Source of the DNA: Acidimicrobiaceae bacterium
GTDB taxonomy: Bacteria; Actinomycetota; Acidimicrobiia; Acidimicrobiales; RAAP-2
Length of the DNA stretch: 64,000 nt
Reading direction: 5' to 3'
NCBI GenBank assembly: GCA_027451285.1
Contig: DAIDJP010000041.1
Location: 36,870 to 100,869, forward strand
Positions within the stretch are counted from its first letter, which is position 1, and each line of letters begins with the position of its first letter. The translations under genes were made by a program, and so were the position numbers. Shown here piece by piece: positions 1-8,999 of the stretch. A model generated the notes under the pieces. The model ran no database searches. It was given only the letters and a program-made list of their open reading frames with translations, and was not told the DNA's origin.

Positions 1-148
1 CGCGAAAGAGAGATCGTCGAGCGCATTGATCATCGAAACTAGTAGGCGCCTCGGAGGCCGTCAGAGATGGGGAAATGACAGGTTTTGCCCAATTTATGCT
101 CGACTTTACATAACGAACATTATCGGCCCAAGTGATGCTCAGGGTTGA

Positions 149-154
149 TATACT
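149..154 (+). promoter_or_regulatory. Leaderless -10 box TATACT (N6-ATG 161)
   Basis: TATACT-GTCCAT-ATG. Confidence 0.7.
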
Positions 155-160
155 GTCCAT

Positions 161-553
161 ATGCGTCGGTTACTGGTGGCCGCCCTCTTCGTGGCGTCAA
201 GCGTGGGTCTCTACGCCCTGCCAGCGACGGCTGACACTTCTGGCAAGGTGACCTTGTCGTACGACTTCAGTGCGAACAACGCACCGCCGTCGGCCAGCGG
301 CCCGAACTTCATCATCGAAGTCGACGTCTTGCCTGAGCACACGCCGGGCGTCGTGCGCGTCGTAGCCGTGGCACCGGACAACTCGGGTGTGAATAACATC
401 GTGTGCCGCTTCCAAGCGGTCGATCAGAGCCAGGTCAGTTGCAGCTTCAACTTCACGGCGGCGGGCACGTGGAAGATTCACGCCCAGTACGCCACCGACA
501 CGAATTCTGACGTCTCGGCTTGGGCCGTGACGAATATCCGCGTCGGCTACTAG
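161..553 (+). CDS. Small secreted protein, predicted beta-rich/Ig-like, unknown function
   Basis: ORF with N-terminal signal peptide (MRRLLVAALFVASSVGLYALPATA); TATACT box 6 nt before ATG. Confidence 0.75.
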   Translation: MRRLLVAALFVASSVGLYALPATADTSGKVTLSYDFSANNAPPSASGPNFIIEVDVLPEHTPGVVRVVAVAPDNSGVNNIVCRFQAVDQSQVSCSFNFTAAGTWKIHAQYATDTNSDVSAWAVTNIRVGY

Positions 554-558
554 CGAGC

Positions 559-726
559 GTGGCGCGGTTCCGCGTCTTCTGGGGAGATCCCTTCCACGGG
601 CTTGACCACGTCATCGTCGACGCCCATGACCTCGATGAGGCACTGGTGACGGCGCACGAACGGCGTCCAGAACTGTCACGACCCCGGGTGGGCTTTCTCA
701 TTGAGGCGACCGAACCCCTGGCGTAG
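559..726 (+). CDS. 55-aa hypothetical protein (GTG start)
   Basis: In-frame GTG just after the preceding stop; VARFRVFWGDPFHGLDHVIVDAHDLDEAL... looks protein-like. Confidence 0.45.
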   Translation: MARFRVFWGDPFHGLDHVIVDAHDLDEALVTAHERRPELSRPRVGFLIEATEPLA

Positions 727-729
727 GCT
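724..729 (+). promoter_or_regulatory. Leaderless -10 box TAGGCT (N6-ATG 736)
   Basis: TAGGCT-GCGGCC-ATG. Confidence 0.55.
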
Positions 730-735
730 GCGGCC

Positions 736-1521
736 ATGAACTCACTCTTTGACGTGACGGGCAAGGTCGTCCTGGTGACCGGGGGCAGCCGAGGAATCGG
801 CGAGATGATCGCCCGTGGTTTCGTCGACGCGGGGGCGAAGGTCTACATTTCGTCACGAAAGGCCGAGGCCTGCCAGGAGCTCGCGGACGAGCTCTCCGCG
901 ATCGGAACTTGTATCGCGCTGCCGGCCAACCTGTCGACCGAGGAGGGCTGTCGGGTCCTCGCCGATCAGATCGCCGAACGAGAGCCCTACCTCGACGTGC
1001 TCGTCAATAATGCCGGCGCGACCTGGGGCGCACCGATGGCCGACTATGACGAAGCAGCCTTCGAGCGCGTCTTCGCACTCAATGTGAAGGGTGTCTTCCA
1101 CCTGACCAAGTTCTTGCGTACCCGTCTCGAGGCGCACGCCAGCGCGGACGCTCCGGCGCGTGTGATCAACATCGGCTCGATCGATGGACTCCACGTGCCG
1201 TCTATGGAGACCTACGCCTATTCTGCGTCCAAGGCCGCCGTTCACCAGTTGACCCGACACCTGGCCAAAGCGCTCGCTCCCCTGGTGACGGTCAACGCCA
1301 TCGCCCCGGGACCGTTCGAGTCGAAGATGATGCACGCCACGTTGGAGGCCTTTGGCGACGAGATCGCGGCGTCGGCGCCGATGAAGCGCATCGGACGACT
1401 CGCGGACATGGCCGGGGCGGCTATCTTCCTCGCCTCGCCAGGTGCGAGCTACATCACGGGGGCGATCCTGCCCGTCGACGGCGGCATCGCCACCCTCGGC
1501 GTGTCCACATATACCGTTTGA
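736..1521 (+). CDS. SDR family oxidoreductase
   Basis: TGGSRGIG cofactor motif, NNAG, YSASK active site. Confidence 0.95.
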   Translation: MNSLFDVTGKVVLVTGGSRGIGEMIARGFVDAGAKVYISSRKAEACQELADELSAIGTCIALPANLSTEEGCRVLADQIAEREPYLDVLVNNAGATWGAPMADYDEAAFERVFALNVKGVFHLTKFLRTRLEAHASADAPARVINIGSIDGLHVPSMETYAYSASKAAVHQLTRHLAKALAPLVTVNAIAPGPFESKMMHATLEAFGDEIAASAPMKRIGRLADMAGAAIFLASPGASYITGAILPVDGGIATLGVSTYTV

Positions 1522-1536
1522 TCTGGATTTAGACTT

Positions 1537-1560
1537 GAGCGCGCAAAGAGGTTCGCGCTC
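1537..1560. terminator. Putative bidirectional terminator hairpin
   Basis: GAGCGCG...CGCGCTC 7-bp stem followed by TTGTTG, between convergent genes. Confidence 0.5.
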
Positions 1561-1568
1561 TTGTTGAC

Positions 1569-2486
1569 TCAGGTCAGACGGCTCGCAAGCCACTCCCCAA
1601 TGTCGCGCGCGGCGAGATCGGCCATGGCCGTCGGATGAGACGTGAACCCGTGCATCGCCTCGGGGTACACGCGTAGATCCACGTCGTTACCCGCCGCGGA
1701 CAAGCGGGCCGCCATAGCGAGGTTGTCCTCGAGGAGGATGTCGCGCGTGCCGACCATCAGTAGGACCGGGGGCAGATCGTGGAGATCGCCGAAGAGAGGT
1801 GACACGTCGGGATGGCTGCGATCCTCGACGTGACCGGCATAGGCCTGGATGAACCACTCATCGCCATACAACCGTCCGCCCGGCGTGGATCCGCTGAGGT
1901 CGTAGGCGCCAAAGAGCAAGACGGCGCCGAGACACCCGTCGAGGAGATCGCGATCGCGCAGCCTGATCAGCGTGGTGACGGCAAGCGTGGCTCCAGATGA
2001 CGCGCCAGTGATGACGAACCGATCCGTGCCGAACAGTTCTCTCCCCTCCCCCATCAGCCAGAGGGCGGCGGTCTCGCAGTCCTCGGGCGCCGCGGGCCAG
2101 GGATTCTCGGGCGCTAGGCGGTAGTCCACGCTGAGGACACTCACGCCGAGGGGGTCGGCTAGCGCGGCGTTGCGTTCGTCGTTGCGCGCCGCGGAGTCCA
2201 AGAAGAATCCGCCCCCATGGATGTCGAGGCTGAGGGCGCGCGACTCACCAGTATTCGGGCGCGTGACCCGCACCGCCACGTCGCGCGAACCGGCGTGGGC
2301 GACGTGAGTCGTCGCGCGCGACTCCGCGGGTTCCGGCGGCAGCGACGCGCGGGCGAGGACGAGTTCGCTGTAGTTGGTGGGGCCCACCTGACCGCCAGCC
2401 GACTGCCTCGCCATGTAGTACTCGTAGCTCTCGTGCGCGTGGGTCAGGGCGCTCGCGCTCACGAAGTTCTGCAGAGACAGATTCAC
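1569..2486 (-). CDS. Alpha/beta hydrolase (esterase/lipase, HSL-like)
   Basis: HGGGF oxyanion motif, GASSGA nucleophile elbow; AAGGAGG about 6 nt upstream of the GTG start at 2486. Confidence 0.9.
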   Translation of the reverse strand: MNLSLQNFVSASALTHAHESYEYYMARQSAGGQVGPTNYSELVLARASLPPEPAESRATTHVAHAGSRDVAVRVTRPNTGESRALSLDIHGGGFFLDSAARNDERNAALADPLGVSVLSVDYRLAPENPWPAAPEDCETAALWLMGEGRELFGTDRFVITGASSGATLAVTTLIRLRDRDLLDGCLGAVLLFGAYDLSGSTPGGRLYGDEWFIQAYAGHVEDRSHPDVSPLFGDLHDLPPVLLMVGTRDILLEDNLAMAARLSAAGNDVDLRVYPEAMHGFTSHPTAMADLAARDIGEWLASRLT

Positions 2487-2674
2487 CGTCACCCTCCTTA
2501 TCCGCGCGTAGCGCCGGTCTCCGCCTCGCCAGCGTACGGTACCGTCTCTTCGCGACTCTGCAACGTGCGTACGTTGCGGTGATGTGCTGAATGGGCGATT
2601 CACTCGGACCAAGATCCGCCCACATTTCTGCCTCAGCGGACGTACGATGGGCGAGGCACTGACCTGGAGGGGGC

Positions 2675-3631
2675 ATGCGAAACTGGTCTCTTACTCGACC
2701 GAATGTCTTTCAAACGATTACCACTCTCATAACCGCAAGCGTTTTGGCAGCGGGCGTGGTGTCGCCGGCCTGGGCGGCCCGCCCGGGCGGCGGAGGAGGC
2801 GGTGGCGGCTCGTCGAGTCCGCCGTCGGGCAATGACGTCTCCTATCCCCAGTGCGGCAGTACCCTTCCCTCGTCACCGTCCTTCGCGATTGTCGGAGTGA
2901 ACGGCGGGCTCGCGAACGACCTCAATTCGTGCTTTGGTCCGTCGCCCGCGTACCCGTCGTACACCCAGAGTGAGCTGTACTGGGCAACGGCGTCGGCGAC
3001 GGGAGTTACCACGCAACCCAAGGTGGGGCTCTACGTCAACACCGCCGATCCGGGCAACGAGTACAACGGCACGCCGATCGGCGATTGGCCCACCACGTCA
3101 CTGGGGTCTGATCCGGCCGGAAGCTGCACCTCGACGACGATCGTGACGTCGTCTGGCCAATCTGCGACGGTCGGTGAAGACTCGCCGGCGTGCGCGTGGC
3201 AGTACGGATACAACATGGCGAGCCAGGACATGACGTGGCTCGTCGATGCCGCAGGCGCGATCAACCACCAAGAATCAACGACAGCGATTTCATCAAATAC
3301 CTCTCAGTACTCGTGGTGGTTGGACGTCGAGACGGCCAATTCGTGGCAGAGCGGAGTCAACGGTCAGGCGATGAACGCGGCTGACCTGCAGGGGATGTAC
3401 GACGCACTGACCAGCGTAACGCCCACGACCAAAGTGGGGATCTACTCGACGTCGTCGCAGTGGTCGTCAATCGTCGCAAACGACTTCCCACTGGCGTTGC
3501 CCGACTGGATTCCCGGAGCTCGCACAGAGTCCGGCGCCGTGTCGAACTGCTCTCTCTCGCCATTTTCCGGCGGACCGGTCGCGATCACGCAGTGGACGAG
3601 CCACTCGCTCGATAGCGATTACGCCTGTTAG
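2675..3631 (+). CDS. Secreted glycoside hydrolase family 25-like / DUF1906-like protein
   Basis: Signal peptide, Gly-rich linker, WWLDVET, VGIYSTSSQW and ITQW motifs; SD GGAGGGGG before ATG. Confidence 0.7.
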   Translation: MRNWSLTRPNVFQTITTLITASVLAAGVVSPAWAARPGGGGGGGGSSSPPSGNDVSYPQCGSTLPSSPSFAIVGVNGGLANDLNSCFGPSPAYPSYTQSELYWATASATGVTTQPKVGLYVNTADPGNEYNGTPIGDWPTTSLGSDPAGSCTSTTIVTSSGQSATVGEDSPACAWQYGYNMASQDMTWLVDAAGAINHQESTTAISSNTSQYSWWLDVETANSWQSGVNGQAMNAADLQGMYDALTSVTPTTKVGIYSTSSQWSSIVANDFPLALPDWIPGARTESGAVSNCSLSPFSGGPVAITQWTSHSLDSDYAC

Positions 3632-3644
3632 AAGCGCGACCCCG

Positions 3645-5051
3645 CTAGTGGGGCTGAGTGCCGAGCGTCACATCCAAGGTGAGGTGCTTGGTGCCGCGCA
3701 CGATCTTTACCTTGATCTGGTCACCGGGGTGCAGGGAGGAGAGCACGCTGGTCACGTCCTGAGCGCTGTTGATCGTCGTGTTGTTGATGCCGACGATGAC
3801 ATCACCCTGCTTGATGCCGGCCGCGGCGGCCCCGGTGTTGGGAATCACGCTCATCACGACCGCACCACTCGAGACCGTGAAGCCGTACTGGAGCTGAAGG
3901 GTCGGGTTCATCGACATGATCTCCACGCCGATGAAGGCACCGTGGTTGACGACGCTCTCGCCGGCGAGCAGCGACTTAAACAGTGACTTGATCGTCGCCA
4001 CCGGGATGGCGAATCCGATGTTCTGAGCGCTCGTGCCGTCGGGCAGCGTGCCGGCGACCGCGGTGTTCATCCCGATCACGTCACCGTGCGCGTCGAGGAG
4101 TGGACCTCCCGAGTTGCCGGGGTTGATCGCCGCGTCGGTCTGAATCATGTTGCTCAGTGTCTCCGTGGACGAGCCCGAGCCGGCCGTGACGGTGCGTCCC
4201 AGGGCCGAGACGATGCCCTGGGTAACCGTCGGCGTTCCCGCGGCCAGTCCGAGAGCGTTGCCGATGGCCACCACCGCGTCACCGACGACCAGCGAGTTCG
4301 AGTTGCCGAAGGTCACCGCGGGTAGACCGGACGCACCGTTGATGCGGATCAGCGCGACGTCATTCATGGGATTGGTGCCCACCAGTGTGGCCGGCAAGCT
4401 CTTCGTCGAGCCCGAACGCGTGACGGTGATGGTCCCGCCGTTCACGGCGGCGGCGATGACGTGGTTGTTCGTTACCACGAGGCCGTTGGAGGAGACGATC
4501 ATGCCGGTCCCTTGGTCCTCACTGCCCTGGCCCTTCACGTCGATGGAGACCACCGACGGCAGCACCCGATCCACCAGATTGGGAATCGTGAGCCCGCTGG
4601 GCAGCACCGCTCCGGTCGCCGGGATGTTGGTCGAATTGATCGTCACGCCGCCGGTTGAGGACGAGGGAGCTGCGAAATGGCCCGCGAGTCCGCCAACCAA
4701 CGCCGCGACGAGGAGAAGTGAAATACGAGTTGACCAGGGAGTGCGTATCGTGCGTCCCTGAGACGCCAAGGCCATCGCGTTGAGTTCCGCCTCGGGCGCC
4801 GGGGCCGCACCACTCCCCTCGCCCGCGAGCGACGTCGCCTCGGAGCTGTCATCGGCGACGTCGGAATCGTGCACGACGGGGGGCGTCTCGGCCGGTGACG
4901 CGGCCGTCACGGGTGCGTCGTACGTCGCGTCGGGTGTGGTCGGAACCGGTGTGTCGATCGCCGCGTTGGGCGCAGAGTTCGCGTCAAGTTCGTGCGGCGA
5001 GTCGTCGGCGGGGGGCGTCGGAAAGTCACTCACAAACGTCATGTTAGGCAC
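3645..5051 (-). CDS. HtrA/DegP-like membrane-anchored serine protease with PDZ domain
   Basis: TM segment, NNHV, NDVALI, GNSGGPLL triad motifs, C-terminal PDZ. Confidence 0.93.
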   Translation of the reverse strand: MPNMTFVSDFPTPPADDSPHELDANSAPNAAIDTPVPTTPDATYDAPVTAASPAETPPVVHDSDVADDSSEATSLAGEGSGAAPAPEAELNAMALASQGRTIRTPWSTRISLLLVAALVGGLAGHFAAPSSSTGGVTINSTNIPATGAVLPSGLTIPNLVDRVLPSVVSIDVKGQGSEDQGTGMIVSSNGLVVTNNHVIAAAVNGGTITVTRSGSTKSLPATLVGTNPMNDVALIRINGASGLPAVTFGNSNSLVVGDAVVAIGNALGLAAGTPTVTQGIVSALGRTVTAGSGSSTETLSNMIQTDAAINPGNSGGPLLDAHGDVIGMNTAVAGTLPDGTSAQNIGFAIPVATIKSLFKSLLAGESVVNHGAFIGVEIMSMNPTLQLQYGFTVSSGAVVMSVIPNTGAAAAGIKQGDVIVGINNTTINSAQDVTSVLSSLHPGDQIKVKIVRGTKHLTLDVTLGTQPH

Positions 5052-5120
5052 CGCGACCTAAAATTGGCTTAAAAGAACATGAAATATTTGCCTCGTGGGG
5101 AACGACTAGATTGGGAACCT

Positions 5121-6455
5121 ATGTCTCGTCGCATTGAGATCGAAATCACCAGTCTGAAGGGCGACGTCGCCACGTGGCGCGCGGCCGGCGCCAAGTTGCC
5201 CAAGGGCGTTCTGGATGCCAGCCTCGTGCCCGGCGGCGCGGTAGTCGGCAACGTCTATCGCGCGGACGTCGAGCAGTTCATGGAAGGCATGGAAGTGCTC
5301 TCGGTGATGCCGCCCAAGTCCGCGTCGCCGCTGGACCCTCGTAACGAGCGAATCGAATTGATCCCGGTGGCCAAGTCGGGCCCCGACGTCATCGTCACCT
5401 ACGCGCCCAAGGGCCGCGGCCCGCGTCGCGAGGGAACTCGCGACGGGGCGCGCGACGGGGCGCGCACGGGTGGCCGTGACGCGCGACGAACCGGCCCGCG
5501 GGCCGACGGCGACTCCCGCGAGCGCCCGCGTCGTGACACACCGCGCCCCGACGGCGCAGAGCGCCCCGCACGTCCCGAGCGCAGCGAACGATCTGAGCGA
5601 CCGGCACGCGGTGCCGCGCCGCGCGGCGAGCGCCCCGTACGCGGTGGCGCCCGACCGCCGCGCCGGGAGCGTCCGAGCGGACCCATCGCTCCCCCGGTGA
5701 CGACGACGCACCGCAACGCCCTCCTGGCCACGCTCTCGCCCGAACAGTTGCCGGTCGCCGAGCAGCTGCTGCGCGGTGGGATGCCCGCCGTGCGCACCGC
5801 CGTGGCCGAGCAGAACAAGAACGCCACAGCTCAGGGACGACCCACCGTCGACCCTGTCACGATCGAGCGCATCGCCGAGGACCTCTTGGGCCGTACCAAC
5901 CTGGCGATGTGGAAAGACCGCGCGGCCGGCGCCATCGGCGCGGGCAAGGAGTTGCGCCTGCGTGACCTTCGCGCCGTCGTCACCTCCGCCAAGACCGTCT
6001 CGCTCGACGAGGAGTCGCGCGCCCAGCTCAAGGAGTTGCAGGCGGCCCTGACCACTCGTCTCGAAGCGCTGCGCACTCAGTGGAACGAGCGCTTGGAAGC
6101 CGCGGTCTCCTCCAACAACGTCGAAGAGGCCCTGCGACTAGTCGCTCGTCCCCCGGACATGTCGACCCGCGTGGGAGCCGAGATGGCCGTGCGTGTCGTG
6201 GGCATCGTCTCCGACGCTCTCACCGCCGAGCAAACGCCCGAGCGCTGGATGGAGATCGTGACTCTGGCGGTCGACACGTCGATTCGCCGTAACGTGAAGC
6301 CCCACGGCATTCCGGACAATGAGCAGTGTCACGCCCTGGCGGTCAAGAGCGCCGGAGCCATCCCTGAGCTGGCCAAGCTACTGGGCATGAAGGTCCCGCC
6401 GCCGCCACCGCCCACTCGCCCCGTCCGTCGTCCGGCTAGTCGCCCCGCATCGTAA
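5121..6455 (+). CDS. Uncharacterised protein with N-terminal domain, Arg/Gly-rich disordered linker and helical C-terminal domain
   Basis: Long ORF; ATG at 5121 (MSRRIEIEITSLKGD...); linker REGTRDGARDGARTGGRDARR...RPARGAAPRGERPVRGG. Confidence 0.85.
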   Translation: MSRRIEIEITSLKGDVATWRAAGAKLPKGVLDASLVPGGAVVGNVYRADVEQFMEGMEVLSVMPPKSASPLDPRNERIELIPVAKSGPDVIVTYAPKGRGPRREGTRDGARDGARTGGRDARRTGPRADGDSRERPRRDTPRPDGAERPARPERSERSERPARGAAPRGERPVRGGARPPRRERPSGPIAPPVTTTHRNALLATLSPEQLPVAEQLLRGGMPAVRTAVAEQNKNATAQGRPTVDPVTIERIAEDLLGRTNLAMWKDRAAGAIGAGKELRLRDLRAVVTSAKTVSLDEESRAQLKELQAALTTRLEALRTQWNERLEAAVSSNNVEEALRLVARPPDMSTRVGAEMAVRVVGIVSDALTAEQTPERWMEIVTLAVDTSIRRNVKPHGIPDNEQCHALAVKSAGAIPELAKLLGMKVPPPPPPTRPVRRPASRPAS

Positions 6456-6825
6456 GCAGCCGGGCCCGCCAGCCCACTGACTCATAGAGGGACTTACTCG
6501 CCCGATCCCCCGGCAGCGCCCACGCGTCCAGCGGAGCGACCGCCTTCACGAGCTCGGCCAAGGTGGATCGTGCGACGCCTTGGCGGCGGTGCCCAGAGTC
6601 CACGAAGAGGATCTTGACGATCCCACTCTCGACGACCGCGAGCGAGACCGGCTGCCCGTCGCGTCCGAGCCACACGCATCCCCTCTCGACGACCCCGGCG
6701 AGGTCGCCGAGGTCGTCGAAGATCGCCGAGGCCCCTCGCACGCCGTGCGAGGCCTCGAAGAGTTCATCCCAGAGTGTCTGAACCTCGTGCGTGACGTGCG
6801 CGACGTGTTCGAGGCGCAGCGCCAT
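6436..6825 (-). CDS. GNAT family N-acetyltransferase
   Basis: ILFVDSGHRRQGVARSTLAELV acetyl-CoA binding-like motif; YESVGW. Confidence 0.75.
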   Translation of the reverse strand: MALRLEHVAHVTHEVQTLWDELFEASHGVRGASAIFDDLGDLAGVVERGCVWLGRDGQPVSLAVVESGIVKILFVDSGHRRQGVARSTLAELVKAVAPLDAWALPGDRASKSLYESVGWRARLLTMRGD

Positions 6826-6832
6826 CGATGTC

Positions 6833-7279
6833 TCAGACGCAGTCGCGACAGAGCATCTTCGCCTCGTCGGCGAGCTGGCTCGTCTTCTTGAGCAAGCGGC
6901 ACGAGGCGCAGCGGAACTCGTCGTCCTGCTTGGGCAGGATCGCCTCGACGAGTTCGGCCGTTGGGTCGACCTCGCCGACCAGGTCGTCGTCGTCCTCGGG
7001 CGTGGTGGTGCGGCGAATGGTCTCGGCGAGCACCTCGTCAAGAGCCAATTCCACATCGGCGTCGTCGGCGATGTCCTCGTCGTCGACGACGACCGCCTCG
7101 ACCGGGACCTCGTCCTCATCGAGTTCGACGTCCGCGTCGTCCTCGTCCTCGTCAGCGACGAGATCCTCGACGTCGACACCTTCGGCGTCGTCGATCTCGG
7201 CCCCGACGATCTCCTCGTCGAAGCCCTCGGCTAGTTCTTCTTCATCAAATACTTCGTCTGCGTCGCTGTTGCTAGCCAT
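6833..7279 (-). CDS. Acidic DUF4193-like protein with C-terminal Cys motifs
   Basis: Highly acidic N-terminus and C-terminal CASCRLLKK...CRDC; SD AGAAGGG before ATG at 7279. Confidence 0.75.
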   Translation of the reverse strand: MASNSDADEVFDEEELAEGFDEEIVGAEIDDAEGVDVEDLVADEDEDDADVELDEDEVPVEAVVVDDEDIADDADVELALDEVLAETIRRTTTPEDDDDLVGEVDPTAELVEAILPKQDDEFRCASCRLLKKTSQLADEAKMLCRDCV

Positions 7280-7370
7280 AACTACCCTTCTATCTGGCGC
7301 TGGCAGTGTAGAACCTTTTCGGTGGTTCATGTGCCATTTCCGGTAAGGAATGGCTAAACCTGAGTGGTAC

Positions 7371-8975
7371 TCAACTTTCGAGACGACGCCGCTCGGCGCG
7401 CCGCTCGGCCTCTAGGCGCTCGAGGTCGGTGTCGGCGTGGTCCACGAAGCCCATGGCCCCGGCCAGGGCGCGGTGCCCGGCCACCTGGGCGATCAACTCG
7501 TGCATGCGGTGCGCGACGCGCCGGTAGTTGGGGTGCCCTTGGGGGCTCGAGCGCAGCTCGATGAGGTGCATGGCCTCACGGGCGTTCATCTGGATCACGT
7601 AGCGGATGCGAAAGGCCAGGGCCACGGCGTACTGGGCGCCCTGGGGGAACTCCGCGACGAGGTCGTGGTAGAGGTCGGCCGAGCGCGACAGGGACTCCTC
7701 GTAGGGTGCCCTCAGCCCGGCCTCAGCGACGATCTCGGGCACGTCGTAGCCCAGATCCACGGTCAGCGGCTGCCAGTCCACCGTCAGGAGCCGGTGGCGC
7801 TGCAGGTCCCGGAACGCCCCGTAGTCGGTCACGAGCTCAAAGCGGTAGTCGGTGCGCTCGAAGGCGCGTCCGGGCCGGTGACGGCGATTCGTTCGCTCGC
7901 CGACGTAGGCGTTGAGCAGGTCCTGGCGCGCTCGGCCGTCGAGCCCGGCGACCACCAGACGCGCCTGTTCGTCCGACAGCGTCGAGGCCTCGAAGACGAT
8001 CGCCTCGAGGACGCGCGTCTCGCCCTCGGGGTCATAGCCCACGAGTCGCACGACGTCGCCCTCGTCGCGCGGCTGCGGGGTGGGCCACGACTCGAGGAGT
8101 TCGGCGGTCGCGCGTTTCGCGTCGGCCAGATACGCCGTCCACGCTCCCCCGCGCTCGGCGACGTTGAGGCGCTTGAGAAATGACGGGATCACCTTGGCCA
8201 GTTCCTCGTACATCAGCTCCGCGTAGTCGCGAACCTCCTCGAGGGGGTGGGCGCGCATTCGCAACAGCAACGCTTCGTAGGCCTGGCCCGACGCGTAGAT
8301 CCCCAGGTTCGACAGGGCGCTGGCCGGAAGCAGCCCGCGCACCGCGTCCAGGGCCTTGGCTCGGATGGCCTGACGATAGACGAAGTCGGTGTCCTCGGGG
8401 GTCTTGGGAAATCGTCGGGTCAGCCATTCGGTGAGCGTGCGCAGAAGTTGGCCGTAGGTGTCGAACATGCGGTCCATCTCGCCGACGTAGCGCGCGCCGT
8501 AGCGCGACTCCAGGAGCTGGGCGTCGCGATAGAAGCGGTAATGACCGTTGGAGAGTCGCTTGTCGTAGCCCAGATAGCGGGTCGACTGCTCGAGGTAGCT
8601 CGCCAGGCGTCCGCGCTCGAGCACCTTGGTCAAGACGTTGCTCGCCTGCTCACACGCCAGGTGCACCCCGCCGAGCTGGGCGACCGAGTCGTCACCGTAC
8701 TCGTAGAAGATGCGCTGGTAGAGCTCGTCAGCGCGGTCCAACCCCGTGGTCGCGTCGATCGACGCATCTCCGCTGAGATCGAGGTCGCCGGCGAATTCGT
8801 CGAGGAAGAGTCGCCGCAGGCTCTTCGAGGAGCGCGAGTAGCGAGCGAAGAGCGCTCCCTTGACGACCTCGGGCAGGTTCACCAGCGCGAACACCGGTCC
8901 GTCGAGGTTCGTGAAGTACCGCCGCAGGACCGACTGCTCGGCGTCGGTGAACTCTTCGGCGACGTAGGGGTGCAT
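7371..8975 (-). CDS. Tandem ThyX-like protein (FAD-dependent thymidylate synthase family)
   Basis: Two ThyX-like halves: ERGRLASYLEQSTRY and QRHRLLTVDWQPL; MNAREAMHLIELR in the C-terminal half. Confidence 0.85.
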   Translation of the reverse strand: MHPYVAEEFTDAEQSVLRRYFTNLDGPVFALVNLPEVVKGALFARYSRSSKSLRRLFLDEFAGDLDLSGDASIDATTGLDRADELYQRIFYEYGDDSVAQLGGVHLACEQASNVLTKVLERGRLASYLEQSTRYLGYDKRLSNGHYRFYRDAQLLESRYGARYVGEMDRMFDTYGQLLRTLTEWLTRRFPKTPEDTDFVYRQAIRAKALDAVRGLLPASALSNLGIYASGQAYEALLLRMRAHPLEEVRDYAELMYEELAKVIPSFLKRLNVAERGGAWTAYLADAKRATAELLESWPTPQPRDEGDVVRLVGYDPEGETRVLEAIVFEASTLSDEQARLVVAGLDGRARQDLLNAYVGERTNRRHRPGRAFERTDYRFELVTDYGAFRDLQRHRLLTVDWQPLTVDLGYDVPEIVAEAGLRAPYEESLSRSADLYHDLVAEFPQGAQYAVALAFRIRYVIQMNAREAMHLIELRSSPQGHPNYRRVAHRMHELIAQVAGHRALAGAMGFVDHADTDLERLEAERRAERRRLES

Positions 8976-8999
8976 GGGTAATCGAGACTAGAGCGCCCG

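Noticed and set aside
1-42. Open frame REREIVERIDHRN* at the left edge
   Set aside because: Only 13 codons; could be the 3' end of a truncated upstream gene but cannot be supported from the window.
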